Shown here in pieces: positions 18,643 to 27,645 of a stretch of 64,000 bases of DNA. This DNA comes from Henriciella barbarensis (GTDB taxonomy: Bacteria > Pseudomonadota > Alphaproteobacteria > Caulobacterales > Hyphomonadaceae). Both the position numbers and the translations under genes were made by a program. Numbering within the stretch: position 1 is the stretch's first letter; every line of letters begins with the position of its first letter. The DNA lies in contig NZ_QWGB01000005.1 in assembly GCF_003576345.1 (NCBI RefSeq), positions 372,001-436,000 on the forward strand, given 5' to 3'. The notes beneath the pieces were generated by a model. That model searched no databases. It was not told the origin of the DNA and was given only the letters and a program-made list of their open reading frames with translations.

Positions 18643-19325
18643 AGCCATTCGTTCTGATTGCTGAAGACGAGAAAGCAGTCGCCGAACTGCTCCGCTACAA
18701 TCTGGAACGCGAAGGTTACGACACCGCCGTCGCCCCTGATGGGGACGAGGCAATGCTCCTGCTCGAAGAGCGCCTGCCCGATCTCGTCCTGCTGGACTGG
18801 ATGCTGCCGAAAGTCCCCGGGATCGAAGTATGCCGACGCATCCGCTCTAAGTCAGATACTGCCAATCTGCCCGTGATCATGCTCACGGCCCGCTCCGAGG
18901 AAAGCGACCGTATTCGCGGCCTCGACACTGGTGCGGACGACTATGTCACGAAGCCGTTCTCGACGACCGAGCTCATGGCGCGCGTGCGCGCCGTTCTGCG
19001 CCGTATCCGGCCCGCGCTTGTCGATGACCAGGTTACCGTCGGCGACATATCTATAGACCGGACAACCCATACGGTCAGCCGCAATGGCGAGGAAATTCAC
19101 CTTGGCCCGACCGAATTCCGCCTGCTCGATTATTTTATCCAGCATCCAGGCCGCGTTTTCTCTCGTGAGCAGTTGCTCGACGGTGTCTGGGGCTCGGATG
19201 TGTATGTCGAGGTCCGCACGGTGGATGTACATGTCGGGCGGCTTCGCAAGGCGCTGATGAGCAAGGGCGGCGAAGATCCTATCCGGACGGTTCGCGCTGC
19301 TGGTTATTCCCTGCGGTCGAACTAG
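18639..19325 (+). CDS. phoB: Phosphate-regulon response regulator PhoB
   Basis: OmpR-family transcription factor, 228 residues. The receiver domain has the acidic pair (AEDEK), the phospho-acceptor Asp in LLDWMLP, and TKPF lysine. The C-terminal winged helix includes IHLGPTEFRLLDYFIQHPGRVFSREQLLDGVWG and VDVHVGRLRKAL. It starts with TTG overlapping the phoU stop by 4 bp. AAGGAGA lies about seven bases upstream of that TTG, and no better start exists. It should bind the Pho box at 14021. Confidence 0.96.
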   Translation: MKPFVLIAEDEKAVAELLRYNLEREGYDTAVAPDGDEAMLLLEERLPDLVLLDWMLPKVPGIEVCRRIRSKSDTANLPVIMLTARSEESDRIRGLDTGADDYVTKPFSTTELMARVRAVLRRIRPALVDDQVTVGDISIDRTTHTVSRNGEEIHLGPTEFRLLDYFIQHPGRVFSREQLLDGVWGSDVYVEVRTVDVHVGRLRKALMSKGGEDPIRTVRAAGYSLRSN

Positions 19326-19451
19326 GGTTCTTCCTGACCGGCCATGCCGGGAAAATTCTTTTCGCGAGGCGTTCCTGCGCCGATGTGAATTGGCAAGACT
19401 TACCACCGGCCAGCGCATACCGTCCGCGAAATCTTATGCAGGAGACTGAAG

Positions 19452-20573
19452 ATGCGCATTGGTGTGCCGACTGAAATCAAGAAGCAGGAATCCCGTGTCG
19501 GCCTGACGCCGGAGAGCGTCGGCGACCTCGTTAACTCGGGCCACGAAGTCTTTGTTCAAGAGGGTGCAGGCCTCGGATCTGGCTTTGCCGATGAGGATTA
19601 TACCGATGTCGGCGCGCAGATCGTTGCCGACGCTGATGCTGTTTTCAAATCTGCCGAACTGATCGTGAAGGTGAAGGAACCGCAGCCGGAAGAAACCGCG
19701 CGCCTTACCCCAGAGCACACGCTCTTCACCTATCTGCACCTCGCACCCGATCCGGTTCAGGCCAAGGGCCTGATCGAGTCTGGCTGCACGGCCATTGCCT
19801 ATGAGACCGTCACCGAACCTGCAGGCGGCCTGCCGCTTCTACGTCCGATGAGCCAGGTTGCCGGACGTATGTCGATGCAGGTTGCGGCCTGGGCCCTGAT
19901 GCGCACCAAGCGCGGCCGCGGCCTCCTGCTCGGCGGTGTTCCGGGCACCCAGCCTGCAAAGGTTATCATTGTCGGTGGCGGCGTATCGGGCACAAATGCC
20001 GCCGAAATCGCCGTAGGCATGCGCGCGGATGTGACTGTCTTTGATCGCAACAATAACCGCCTCGCCGAGCTCGACGCCCAGTTCAACGGCCTGGTCAAGA
20101 CGATGTTCTCGACCAAGGCGGCCCTTGATGCGGCTGTAAAGGAAGCAGACCTTGTGATCGGCGCGGTTCTGATCCCGGGCGCGTCGGCACCAAAACTCAT
20201 CTCCCGCGAGCAGCTGAAGACCATGAAGCCGGGCGCAGTCCTCGTCGACATCGCCATCGACCAGGGCGGCTGTTTCGAAACATCGAAGCCAACAACCCAC
20301 GAAGACCCGATCTACGACGTTGACGGCATCCTGCATTACTGCGTCGCTAACATGCCAGGCGCTGTACCGCGCACCTCCACCTATGCGCTCAACAACGCCA
20401 CCCTACCCTTCGTGCTGCAGATCGCGAACAAGGGCACCCGTGAGGCGCTGAACTCAAACCCGCATCTTGCGAATGGTCTCACGGTTGCCGAAGGCCACAT
20501 CACGCATGAGCCGGTCGCCAAAGATCTGGGCATGACCTACAAGCTGCCGAACTGGTTCAAGCCGCAGGCCTAG
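19452..20573 (+). CDS. ald: Alanine dehydrogenase
   Basis: NAD-dependent L-alanine dehydrogenase (pyruvate + NH4+ + NADH to alanine), 373 residues, full length. MRIGVPTEIKKQESRVGLTP and the second conserved lysine/histidine region VKVKEPQPEE...LFTYLHLA form the catalytic half. The NAD-binding domain has GGGVSGTNAAEIAVGM with the following acidic residue (FDRNN). The end of the chain, PVAKDLGMTYKLPNWFKP, is typical. AGGAG lies just upstream of the ATG. It is probably monocistronic, since it is separated from phoB by 126 bp. Confidence 0.97.
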   Translation: MRIGVPTEIKKQESRVGLTPESVGDLVNSGHEVFVQEGAGLGSGFADEDYTDVGAQIVADADAVFKSAELIVKVKEPQPEETARLTPEHTLFTYLHLAPDPVQAKGLIESGCTAIAYETVTEPAGGLPLLRPMSQVAGRMSMQVAAWALMRTKRGRGLLLGGVPGTQPAKVIIVGGGVSGTNAAEIAVGMRADVTVFDRNNNRLAELDAQFNGLVKTMFSTKAALDAAVKEADLVIGAVLIPGASAPKLISREQLKTMKPGAVLVDIAIDQGGCFETSKPTTHEDPIYDVDGILHYCVANMPGAVPRTSTYALNNATLPFVLQIANKGTREALNSNPHLANGLTVAEGHITHEPVAKDLGMTYKLPNWFKPQA

Positions 20574-20579
20574 TCCGCG

Positions 20580-21587
20580 TCAGATCTTCCGAAGCGCCGA
20601 CAGCAATCCGTCCATATCAGGCGGTAGAGGCGCTTCGGCAAAGACCTCGTCTCCGGTCACAGGGTGAACGAAGCCGAGGCTCGCAGCATGCAGGGCCTGC
20701 CTGTCGAACTGGCGCGCCCGCGTCGTCGCATCAATGAACGCTTCCCCGGAACCATACGCCTTTATTCCACGCTGCCGACCGTAAGTCGGGTCGCCGATTA
20801 GCGGCGCGCCGATATGAGCCATGTGCACGCGTATCTGGTGCGTGCGGCCGGTTTCAAGCCGACATTCGATCAGCGCGGCCGCCGGCAGGCCTGCCCCCTT
20901 GTCGAGCTCGCCATAGCTCTCTTTTGCCTTGTAGTGCGTCACTGCGTGACGCCCATGCTCGCTTTCCTCGTCGCGGATAACCGCCATCTTCTTACGATCG
21001 CTCGTTGAACGGGCAATACGCATATCAACGCTCCCGACCAGCGGGCGCGGCGCACCGCGCGTGATGGCGAGATAGGTGCGGTCGATATCGTGCGTCTTGA
21101 AAAGCTTTGACAGGCCTGCATGGGCAGGCTCGGTCTTGGCAACGACGAGGACGCCTGTGGTGCCTTTGTCGATACGGTGCACGATACCCGGACGCTCCAC
21201 GCCGCCAATGCCAGAAAGCTCGCCTGCGCAATGATGCAGCAAGGCGTTCACCAGCGTGCCCTGCCAGCTGCCAGGCGCGGGATGGACCGCCATGCCCGAA
21301 GGCTTGTTCACAAGGATAAGATGCTCATCCTCGAACAGGATATCGAGTGGTATGTCTTCAGGTTCGGGCGTAGCGGGTACTGGATCCGGCATCTCCAGCG
21401 TATAGGTCTCTCCTGGAGACACGCCGGCTTTCGGGTCGTCAGCCGGCCTGCCGCCAAGACTGACGGCGCCCTCCTTGATCAGCGCCTTGGCGCGCGACCG
21501 CGAAAGCTCTGGCAGGGCCTCTGACAGGAAACGGTCGAGCCGTGTTCCTTTATCCGTATCCGTCGCAGTAGCAGTCAGTCTGTTCAT
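20580..21587 (-). CDS. rluD: Large-subunit rRNA pseudouridine synthase RluD
   Basis: A 335-residue enzyme that isomerises uridines of 23S rRNA helix 69 (positions 1911, 1915 and 1917 in E. coli). It has an N-terminal S4 RNA-binding domain (RLDRFLSEALPELSRSRAKALI) and the catalytic motif HRIDKGTTGVLVVAKT with the active Asp. It also has the ECRLETGRTHQIRVHMAHIG motif. Length and domain order fit RluD best; RluC is the alternative. It is convergent with ald, 6 bp between stops. Confidence 0.92.
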   Translation of the reverse strand: MNRLTATATDTDKGTRLDRFLSEALPELSRSRAKALIKEGAVSLGGRPADDPKAGVSPGETYTLEMPDPVPATPEPEDIPLDILFEDEHLILVNKPSGMAVHPAPGSWQGTLVNALLHHCAGELSGIGGVERPGIVHRIDKGTTGVLVVAKTEPAHAGLSKLFKTHDIDRTYLAITRGAPRPLVGSVDMRIARSTSDRKKMAVIRDEESEHGRHAVTHYKAKESYGELDKGAGLPAAALIECRLETGRTHQIRVHMAHIGAPLIGDPTYGRQRGIKAYGSGEAFIDATTRARQFDRQALHAASLGFVHPVTGDEVFAEAPLPPDMDGLLSALRKI

Positions 21588-21674
21588 TGGCGCAGCTTAT
21601 AGACCTTGTTTCGCGGAGTCGTCATGATCGCGCTGTAGACAGGCAAAAATCGATTCCTGAGGAGCGGGGCTACC

Positions 21675-23384
21675 ATGAGCAAGATTTCCAGACGTAACTT
21701 TCTAGGGTTCAGCGCAGGCGCGGCGGGCCTCACCGCCTGCGTAACCGAAACCACCGGCAATAAACCACTCGTCGACGACCGTGCTGCATTCGCCGGCGAA
21801 GTGAGCTTCGACCATGGTGTGGCATCCGGCGACCCGCTCAGCGACAGTATCATCGTCTGGTCGCGAGTGACGCCGACCGATGAGAATTCGGAATTGTCCA
21901 TTCCCGTTACGGTCCGCCTCTTTCGCGATGAAGCGATGAGCCTGCTTGCTGCCGAAGCCCAGCTGAATGCAAGCGCCGCGCGCGACTTCACACTCAAGGC
22001 GGACATTCAGGGCCTGCAACCGGACACCGAATATTTTTACCAGTTCACTGCGCGAACGTCGTCTGGTGACGTGGTCTCTCCCGTCGGCCGGACGAAGACC
22101 ACCCCAGCCTCCGGCAAACCGCCGGTGACACTCGCCGTCGTGTCGTGCTCGAACTTCCCGTTCGGCTATTTTAACGTCTACGATGCCATCGCCAAGCGCA
22201 CGGATCTCGATGCCGTCATCCATCTCGGCGACTATCTTTATGAGTACGGTGTCGATGGCTATGGCGGTCAGGCAGGTCAGGAGATTGACCGCAATCACGA
22301 ACCTCCGATGGAGATCGTTTCACTCGGTGACTACCGGATGCGCCATGCCCAGTACAAACGCGACCCGATGCTGCAGGCTGCGCACGCCGTGGCACCCTGG
22401 ATCTGCACCTGGGACGACCATGAAAGCACCAACAACTCCTACCGGACCGGCGCTGAAAACCATCAGGCGGAAACCGAAGGCAACTGGACCGATCGCAAAC
22501 AGGTCGCCGTACAAGCCTATCTGGAGTGGATGCCCGTTCGTGACCCCGAAGCGGGCCGCGCCACGGGTGGCATCTACCGCGCCTTTGACTTTGGCGACAC
22601 AGCCAGCGTCTTCTGCCTTGAATCCCGTCTCACTGGACGCTCCAACGAAATCTCGTGGGGCGCAGAGCTTGCGGGGGTCGCACCAGACGCCATTCCTGCG
22701 AAGGCACAGGAAGTCATGGGCCGCGTCAGCGATGAGAGCCGAACAATGCTCGGCCGGGTCCAGGAAGAATGGCTCGATAGCGAGTTGCAGTCCTCTGTTT
22801 CAAGCGGCAAGGCCTGGCAGGTCCTCGCCAACCAGGTCATCATGGCTCGCGTGCGCCCGCCAAACCTCATGGAAACGCTTACTGACGCGCAAAAAGCCGC
22901 TCAGAGTGGATATGTGGCGCAGATGATACCGTTCAGCCAGCTTGGCCTGCCCTTCAATCTGGATGCATGGGATGGTTTCCCGGCCGCACGTGAGCGGCTT
23001 TACGCATCAGCCACCACCTCAAATGCTCGGCTCGTAACGCTGACTGGCGACACACACACCGCATGGGCGAATACGCTGCATGACAGCGCCGGCGCGCTCC
23101 GCGGCGTCGAGTTCGGCTGCACGTCGGTCACCTCGCCCGGCCTCGGCACCTATATCAAGGATGTGCCGGACCTTGGCGACCAGTTTGCGGCCGCAAACGC
23201 GGATGTGAACTGGTACAAGGTGGACGGGCATGGCTACACGCTGGTGACCCTGACAGCCGATGACGTGACGTCGGAATATGTCGAAGTCTCGAGCATCAGG
23301 GATCAGTCCTACACGACCGAGCCGATCGCCCGTTTCCGCGCTGTACGTACCGAAGACGGGCTGAAGGCGCTGGAACGCGTCTAG
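21675..23384 (+). CDS. PhoD-type alkaline phosphatase/phosphodiesterase, Tat-exported
   Basis: Secreted metallophosphoesterase of the PhoD family (Fe3+/Ca2+-dependent in Bacillus), 569 residues, releasing phosphate from organic esters. The Tat signal is [14 protein letters not shown], followed by LTACV that may be a lipobox. Metal-site motifs are visible: [27 protein letters not shown] and [15 protein letters not shown] precedes the ATG. It is 2.3 kb downstream of phoB, but I see no convincing Pho box upstream. The 3' end overlaps convergent queF by 4 bp. Confidence 0.93.
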   Translation: MSKISRRNFLGFSAGAAGLTACVTETTGNKPLVDDRAAFAGEVSFDHGVASGDPLSDSIIVWSRVTPTDENSELSIPVTVRLFRDEAMSLLAAEAQLNASAARDFTLKADIQGLQPDTEYFYQFTARTSSGDVVSPVGRTKTTPASGKPPVTLAVVSCSNFPFGYFNVYDAIAKRTDLDAVIHLGDYLYEYGVDGYGGQAGQEIDRNHEPPMEIVSLGDYRMRHAQYKRDPMLQAAHAVAPWICTWDDHESTNNSYRTGAENHQAETEGNWTDRKQVAVQAYLEWMPVRDPEAGRATGGIYRAFDFGDTASVFCLESRLTGRSNEISWGAELAGVAPDAIPAKAQEVMGRVSDESRTMLGRVQEEWLDSELQSSVSSGKAWQVLANQVIMARVRPPNLMETLTDAQKAAQSGYVAQMIPFSQLGLPFNLDAWDGFPAARERLYASATTSNARLVTLTGDTHTAWANTLHDSAGALRGVEFGCTSVTSPGLGTYIKDVPDLGDQFAAANADVNWYKVDGHGYTLVTLTADDVTSEYVEVSSIRDQSYTTEPIARFRAVRTEDGLKALERV

Positions 23385-23845
23385 CCGCGTCCGCGATAGG
23401 TCGGCACACCAGTATCTGGAACGATGAGATCTTCTGGCGGGCGTCCCGTCTGCCAGAAGACGTCGATTGGAATGCCGCCGCGCGGGTACCAGTAGCCACA
23501 GATCCGCATCCAGGTTGGCGCCAGCAAGTCCCTTAAACGCTTGCCGATCGCCACGGTGCAGTCCTCATGGAAGGCGCCGTGGTTGCGGAATGACGTCATG
23601 TAGAGCTTAAGGCTCTTGCTCTCGACCAGCCACTCACCCGGGGCATAGTCGATGAGAATATGTGCGAAGTCAGGCTGGCCTGTGACCGGGCAAAGCGAGG
23701 TAAATTCCGGCACGGTGAAGCGCGCCAGATAGAGCGTCCCGGCGTGCGGGTTTGGCACCCGCTCCAGATCTGCCTCTTCAGGCGATGCGGGGATGGCGCT
23801 TGTGCCGCCAAGCTGTTCCAGCCCGGTATAGATACTATCACTCAT
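23381..23845 (-). CDS. queF: NADPH-dependent 7-cyano-7-deazaguanine reductase QueF
   Basis: Reduces preQ0 to preQ1 in queuosine biosynthesis, a four-electron nitrile reduction. At 154 residues it is the short, unimodular (Bacillus-type) form. The thioimide-forming cysteine is in [13 protein letters not shown], the NADPH motif is ESKSLKLY, and the acid/base region is HGAFHEDC. It starts 3 bp after the stop of the cation exchanger gene, so they share a transcript. The other que genes are 36 kb away at 59.4-61.1 kb. Confidence 0.96.
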   Translation of the reverse strand: MSDSIYTGLEQLGGTSAIPASPEEADLERVPNPHAGTLYLARFTVPEFTSLCPVTGQPDFAHILIDYAPGEWLVESKSLKLYMTSFRNHGAFHEDCTVAIGKRLRDLLAPTWMRICGYWYPRGGIPIDVFWQTGRPPEDLIVPDTGVPTYRGRG

Positions 23846-23848
23846 GGA

Positions 23849-24889
23849 TCAGAAACCTCCGATGCGCGGCAGAATGCCGAAGCTGAGCGACATGTAGACC
23901 GCATAGGCGAGAAGCAAGACCGCGCCTTCCCAGCGCGCCAGCTTACGCCCGGTATAAGCGAAGAGAACAAGCAGGAAGACAGACAGGGCCAGCGCCCCCA
24001 TGTCCTGCATCGTAACGAGGCTCGTCATCTCGCCATATTCCATCGCACCGACATCTACCGGCGTTCCGGCGGCGAGCTCGGGCGAGGCCATGAGGCTGAA
24101 TGGAAAGACGGCCGCCGAAACGCCCATGATGCCCAGAATGTTGAAGATGTTGGAGCCGATGACATTGCCAAGGGCGACATCAGCCTTGCCTTTCAGGGCA
24201 GAGACAACCGAGGTCACAAGTTCTGGCAGACTCGTCCCGATAGCCACGATGGAAAGACCGATAACTGTTTCGGAGATGCCGAACATGCGGGCGAGGTCAG
24301 AACCACCCTGCACGAGAAAGCGGGCACCGAAGATAACGCCCGCAATCCCGCCAAGAGCAAGCAGCAAAGAGGTCAGCAGTGGCTCATTGGTCTCGACAAC
24401 TTCCGCTTCGCCGGAATGGACCTCTCTAGCGGCAGATCCTTTGCGCCGGTCCAGAAGCACGGAAAGTACCAGATAAACCAACAAGACGCCGATGAATGCA
24501 AAACCCATTGGCCGGGTGAAGCCATCAATCCAGATAATCGCGGCGAATAGCGCCGTAACTGCGATCATGAACAGGCCATCGCGCGCCAGTGCGCGTGGAT
24601 TGGTCACGATCGGAGAAATCACGCAGGCCGCGCCGATGACTAGCAGCACATTGGCGACGTTCGACCCAACGACATTGCCAATCGAAAGCCCCGTCGCCCC
24701 ATCAGATAGCGCCTGAAGGCTCGTTACAAGCTCTGGCATCGACGTACCAAAACCAACAAGGGTGAGGCCGATGAGGAGCTCTGACATGCCCAGCCTGCGC
24801 GCGACGCCAACCGAGCCGCGCACGAGAAACTCACCGCCAGCGAAGAGCAGGACCAGCCCGGCGACGATAAGCGCAATCATCATTGTCAT
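23849..24889 (-). CDS. Calcium/sodium antiporter (CaCA family, YrbG type)
   Basis: Inner-membrane cation exchanger of 346 residues with two inverted alpha repeats: GFGTSMPELVTSLQALSDG with SIGNVVGSNVANVLLVIGA, and AIGTSLPELVTSVVSALKG with ALGNVIGSNIFNILGIMGV. The paired Glu residues in the PELVTS motifs are the ion ligands. About ten membrane segments are evident. The loop between halves is short and acidic (EVHSGEAEVVETNE). Transported ions are inferred from the family. It is the upstream gene of queF. Confidence 0.94.
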   Translation of the reverse strand: MTMMIALIVAGLVLLFAGGEFLVRGSVGVARRLGMSELLIGLTLVGFGTSMPELVTSLQALSDGATGLSIGNVVGSNVANVLLVIGAACVISPIVTNPRALARDGLFMIAVTALFAAIIWIDGFTRPMGFAFIGVLLVYLVLSVLLDRRKGSAAREVHSGEAEVVETNEPLLTSLLLALGGIAGVIFGARFLVQGGSDLARMFGISETVIGLSIVAIGTSLPELVTSVVSALKGKADVALGNVIGSNIFNILGIMGVSAAVFPFSLMASPELAAGTPVDVGAMEYGEMTSLVTMQDMGALALSVFLLVLFAYTGRKLARWEGAVLLLAYAVYMSLSFGILPRIGGF

Positions 24890-25007
24890 GTCGGTTTAAC
24901 TCCCAGCCACACCGGCGTTTTGCTGATCCACCACGGACAATTTCCGCAGCGAATTCCCTTGCAGGATGAAACGGCTACACTGGTCGCGTGAATGGAAAGG
25001 AAAATCA

Positions 25008-25478
25008 ATGCGTCTTGCATACCGCGTCCCACTTCTCGCAGCAGCCCTACTGCTATCGGCCTGCGCATCGCAGGGACCAGAGCCCATCCCCGCCCAATCG
25101 GCTGAACTGGAAATCGAGAGCATCGAAACGGTGATCCGTAATCAGGCTGAGGCCTGGAATCGCGGCGACATAGACGCGTTCATGGAAGGTTACCTTCGCT
25201 CCCCCGAACTCCGCTTCGCCTCAGGCGGAACCGTTACGCATGGTTTTGAGCCAACCCTTTCGCGCTACAAGGATCGGTACGATACTCGCACAGCGATGGG
25301 CACGCTGTCATTCACAGAGCTCGAGACAGTGCTTCTGTCCGAAGATGCCGCTGTTGTGCATGGTCGCTGGCAGCTTGCGCGGGACCTTGATGCGCCATCG
25401 GGACTGTTCACGCTCGTCTTCCGCAAGATATCTGGCGACTGGCAGATCATCAGCGACACAACGACGTCCGCGAACTGA
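25008..25478 (+). CDS. SnoaL/DUF4440-like lipoprotein
   Basis: A 156-residue lipoprotein with signal LLAAALLLSACAS (Cys about residue 17) and an NTF2-like domain: ETVIRNQAEAWNRGDIDAFMEGY at the start, YKDRYDTRTAMGTLSF in the middle and a closing FRKISGDWQIISDTT. Such domains bind small ligands or act as isomerases; no specific activity is predictable. The ATG at 25008 has GGAAAGGA upstream; the open frame to 24966 lacks a signal and a ribosome site. Confidence 0.85.
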   Translation: MRLAYRVPLLAAALLLSACASQGPEPIPAQSAELEIESIETVIRNQAEAWNRGDIDAFMEGYLRSPELRFASGGTVTHGFEPTLSRYKDRYDTRTAMGTLSFTELETVLLSEDAAVVHGRWQLARDLDAPSGLFTLVFRKISGDWQIISDTTTSAN

Positions 25479-25550
25479 TTGCACATGGCGGACGCTTCGA
25501 CATAGAGAAACAAGGACCGCAGCAGCGATCATGCATGGGGGACGCACAGG

Positions 25551-26438
25551 ATGGCGCGCGCAACGCTTGATCTTGAGACACATACATCGCGGCTGGAAGC
25601 CGCCATCGAAAGTATCTGGTTTCGCAACCTGATCACGGCGCTGATCATCCTGAACGCCATTGTTCTAGGTGTGCTCACCTATCAGGAAGACTTGCCGCCT
25701 GCGCTGGTCGTTTCACTCAACGGCATCGACCGGGCGATCACCTATATCTTCGCCGTCGAGATTTTCCTGAAGCTGGTCGTCTACCGCCTTCTCTTCTTCC
25801 GATCTGGCTGGAACTGGTTCGACTTCATTGTCGTCGGCATATCTCTTGCTCCGGGCAGCGAGGCATTCTCGGTCCTGCGCGCGCTACGCGTGCTGCGGGT
25901 TCTGCGACTTCTTCATGTCGTGCCGATGATGAAACGTATCACTGAAGCGCTGCTCAAAGCCTTGCCCGGCATGGGTGCCATCGTCGCTGTGCTGGCCCTG
26001 CTGATCTACGTATACGCCGTGATGGCGACGAACATGTACGGCAACACCGACAATGAGGAGGTGCTGGAGCTGTTCGGTGACCTTCCAAGTTCTGCCTTTT
26101 CCCTGTTCCAGGTCATGACAATGGACGGGTGGCGTTTCGAAGTCGTGCAGAAGGTGATTGATGATGGTCACCCCTGGGCATGGCTGTTCTTCATCACCTT
26201 CATCTTCATCGCCAGCTTTGCTGTCCTGAACCTCTTTATCGCCCTGGTGGTAGAAGCGCTCGCTGCTGAACAGCGAGCCGCGACCGATGAACTTCTTGAA
26301 GATATCGAAGAAGACGTTGAGCACGCCGAAGAAGAGAGAGACGAGATGCTGAAGCTGCTCACGTCACTTCGAGAGGAAGTAGCAGGCCTGCGCGCCGACA
26401 TCCATCAGACGGGTGGCAGCGGGAAGTCCCGGGAATAG
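25551..26438 (+). CDS. Voltage-gated cation channel, NaChBac-like
   Basis: A 295-residue single-domain six-helix channel that should assemble as a tetramer. S1-S3 run from about residue 20 to 95. S4 carries arginines every third residue (SVLRALRVLRVLRLL). The pore loop is SLFQVMTMDGWRF and S6 is FFITFIFIASFAVLNLFIALVV. A C-terminal acidic coiled coil (residues about 240-285) resembles the tetramerisation helix of bacterial Nav channels. The filter reads T190-M-D-G-W-R instead of the usual TLESW. Ion selectivity is therefore uncertain. Confidence 0.93.
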   Translation: MARATLDLETHTSRLEAAIESIWFRNLITALIILNAIVLGVLTYQEDLPPALVVSLNGIDRAITYIFAVEIFLKLVVYRLLFFRSGWNWFDFIVVGISLAPGSEAFSVLRALRVLRVLRLLHVVPMMKRITEALLKALPGMGAIVAVLALLIYVYAVMATNMYGNTDNEEVLELFGDLPSSAFSLFQVMTMDGWRFEVVQKVIDDGHPWAWLFFITFIFIASFAVLNLFIALVVEALAAEQRAATDELLEDIEEDVEHAEEERDEMLKLLTSLREEVAGLRADIHQTGGSGKSRE

Positions 26439-26532
26439 CAGTGAATTCTCACGAACTCGTAATGGTTATTATCGCCATTTGTGAGTATAGGTCACTGTCC
26501 CCACGCCCCAATCCGATTATACTGACAGTCTC

Positions 26533-27234
26533 ATGAGCCTTTGGCAGTTGCTCATCGATGGCGGAAAACGCCTCTTCGATCCCGATACACCGGAAGAACC
26601 GGTTGGGAGCGAACAGGCCTGCGCGCCTGATCCGAACGATGTCGGTTTCACCGCAGCCGTTATAGGCCTCAGCGCCAAGATGGCCGCCGCCGATGGCCGG
26701 GTCAGCGATGCCGAAGTGATGATGTTCTCTCGCATCTTCCGCGCATCGCCTGAGGACGCCGCCCAGGTGAGACGCGTGTTCCGCATCGCCCAGCAGACAG
26801 TTCGCGGCTATGAGGCTTATGCCCGCAAGATCGGCAAGAAATACTCTGCCCGTCCATGTCTGCTCGAAGGCGTGCTCGATGGGCTCTTCATGATTGCGGG
26901 CGCCGATGGTGCCGTGACCAGTGACGAAATGGATTACCTGCGCACCGTAGCAGAGGCGTTCGGCTTCGACGAAACGACGTTCCGGCGTATCCGGGCGAGC
27001 CATCTCGGCCCAGACCGCGATGACCCGTACCACATTCTGGGGGTCGCCCATGACGCGGCCTTTGACGATATTCGCCGCGCCTATCGCCGTCTCATGGCGG
27101 ACAACCACCCAGACCGGCTCGTCGGAAATGGCGCCCCGCGTGAGTTTGAACTGGCTGCTCACGATAAGGCTGCCGCGATCACGGGAGCCTATGCGCGCAT
27201 TCGGGCAGAAAGAGGCCTGATTGCGGCAAACTGA
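26533..27234 (+). CDS. DjlA-like co-chaperone (TerB + J domain)
   Basis: A 233-residue protein with a TerB-like helical domain (residues about 38-150, with the two acidic metal-type motifs KMAAADGRVSDAEVMMFSRI and MIAGADGAVTSDEMDYLRTV). It has a C-terminal J domain whose DPYHILGV start and HPDRL tripeptide are intact, so it can stimulate DnaK-type ATPases. Unlike E. coli DjlA it has no clear N-terminal membrane helix. It lies 95 bp after the channel gene and before a small membrane protein. Confidence 0.9.
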   Translation: MSLWQLLIDGGKRLFDPDTPEEPVGSEQACAPDPNDVGFTAAVIGLSAKMAAADGRVSDAEVMMFSRIFRASPEDAAQVRRVFRIAQQTVRGYEAYARKIGKKYSARPCLLEGVLDGLFMIAGADGAVTSDEMDYLRTVAEAFGFDETTFRRIRASHLGPDRDDPYHILGVAHDAAFDDIRRAYRRLMADNHPDRLVGNGAPREFELAAHDKAAAITGAYARIRAERGLIAAN

Positions 27235-27303
27235 GGGATTCCGCCGCACAGAGATTGATTCCGGCGCTTTCAGCCTTCACATTCGTCTGCAGGAGACACG
27301 CAC

Positions 27304-27609
27304 ATGACCGCAGCCCGCACCCCGATTTCAGCAGACCTCGTCCTCAACCGGATCGGTTACGCCTTCAAGGAAGCCGCTCGCTGGACGCTGAAGGGCCTGC
27401 TTGCGATTGCAATCGTGTTCATGGCTGGCGTCATTGCAGTGATCACAGCCGCTGCCGGCCTGTTCATCGCAGCCGTTGCGGTCCTTCTCAAGCTCACGAC
27501 AGGCAAGGCAGCGCCGCGCCGCGCGCAATATGCCGGCGGTGAGACAGACGAAAGCGGCATCACGCTGGAAGCCCACCGCACCGCACGCGGCTGGACTGTC
27601 GAACGCTAG
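27304..27609 (+). CDS. Small membrane protein, hypothetical
   Basis: A 101-residue protein with one long hydrophobic stretch, probably a helical hairpin (LLAIAIVFMAGVIAVITAAAGLF and continuation, residues about 38-65). A positively charged KLTTGKAAPRRAQ segment and a polar tail follow. CAGGAGACACGCAC precedes the ATG. The protein is not recognised. It is on the same strand as the DjlA-like gene, with a 69-bp gap. Confidence 0.72.
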   Translation: MTAARTPISADLVLNRIGYAFKEAARWTLKGLLAIAIVFMAGVIAVITAAAGLFIAAVAVLLKLTTGKAAPRRAQYAGGETDESGITLEAHRTARGWTVER

Positions 27610-27645
27610 GACGGCGCCAGAAGCAGGCCTTTGCGATTTTTAGGA

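Noticed and set aside
21588-21674. Possible Pho box upstream of the PhoD phosphatase
   Set aside because: GTCGTCATGATC and CGCTGTAGACAG only loosely resemble half-sites and lack two matching copies 11 bp apart.
26449-27249. A 266-residue open frame opposite the DjlA-like gene
   Set aside because: The plus strand encodes TerB and J domains with HPD intact. The antisense translation has no recognisable domain.
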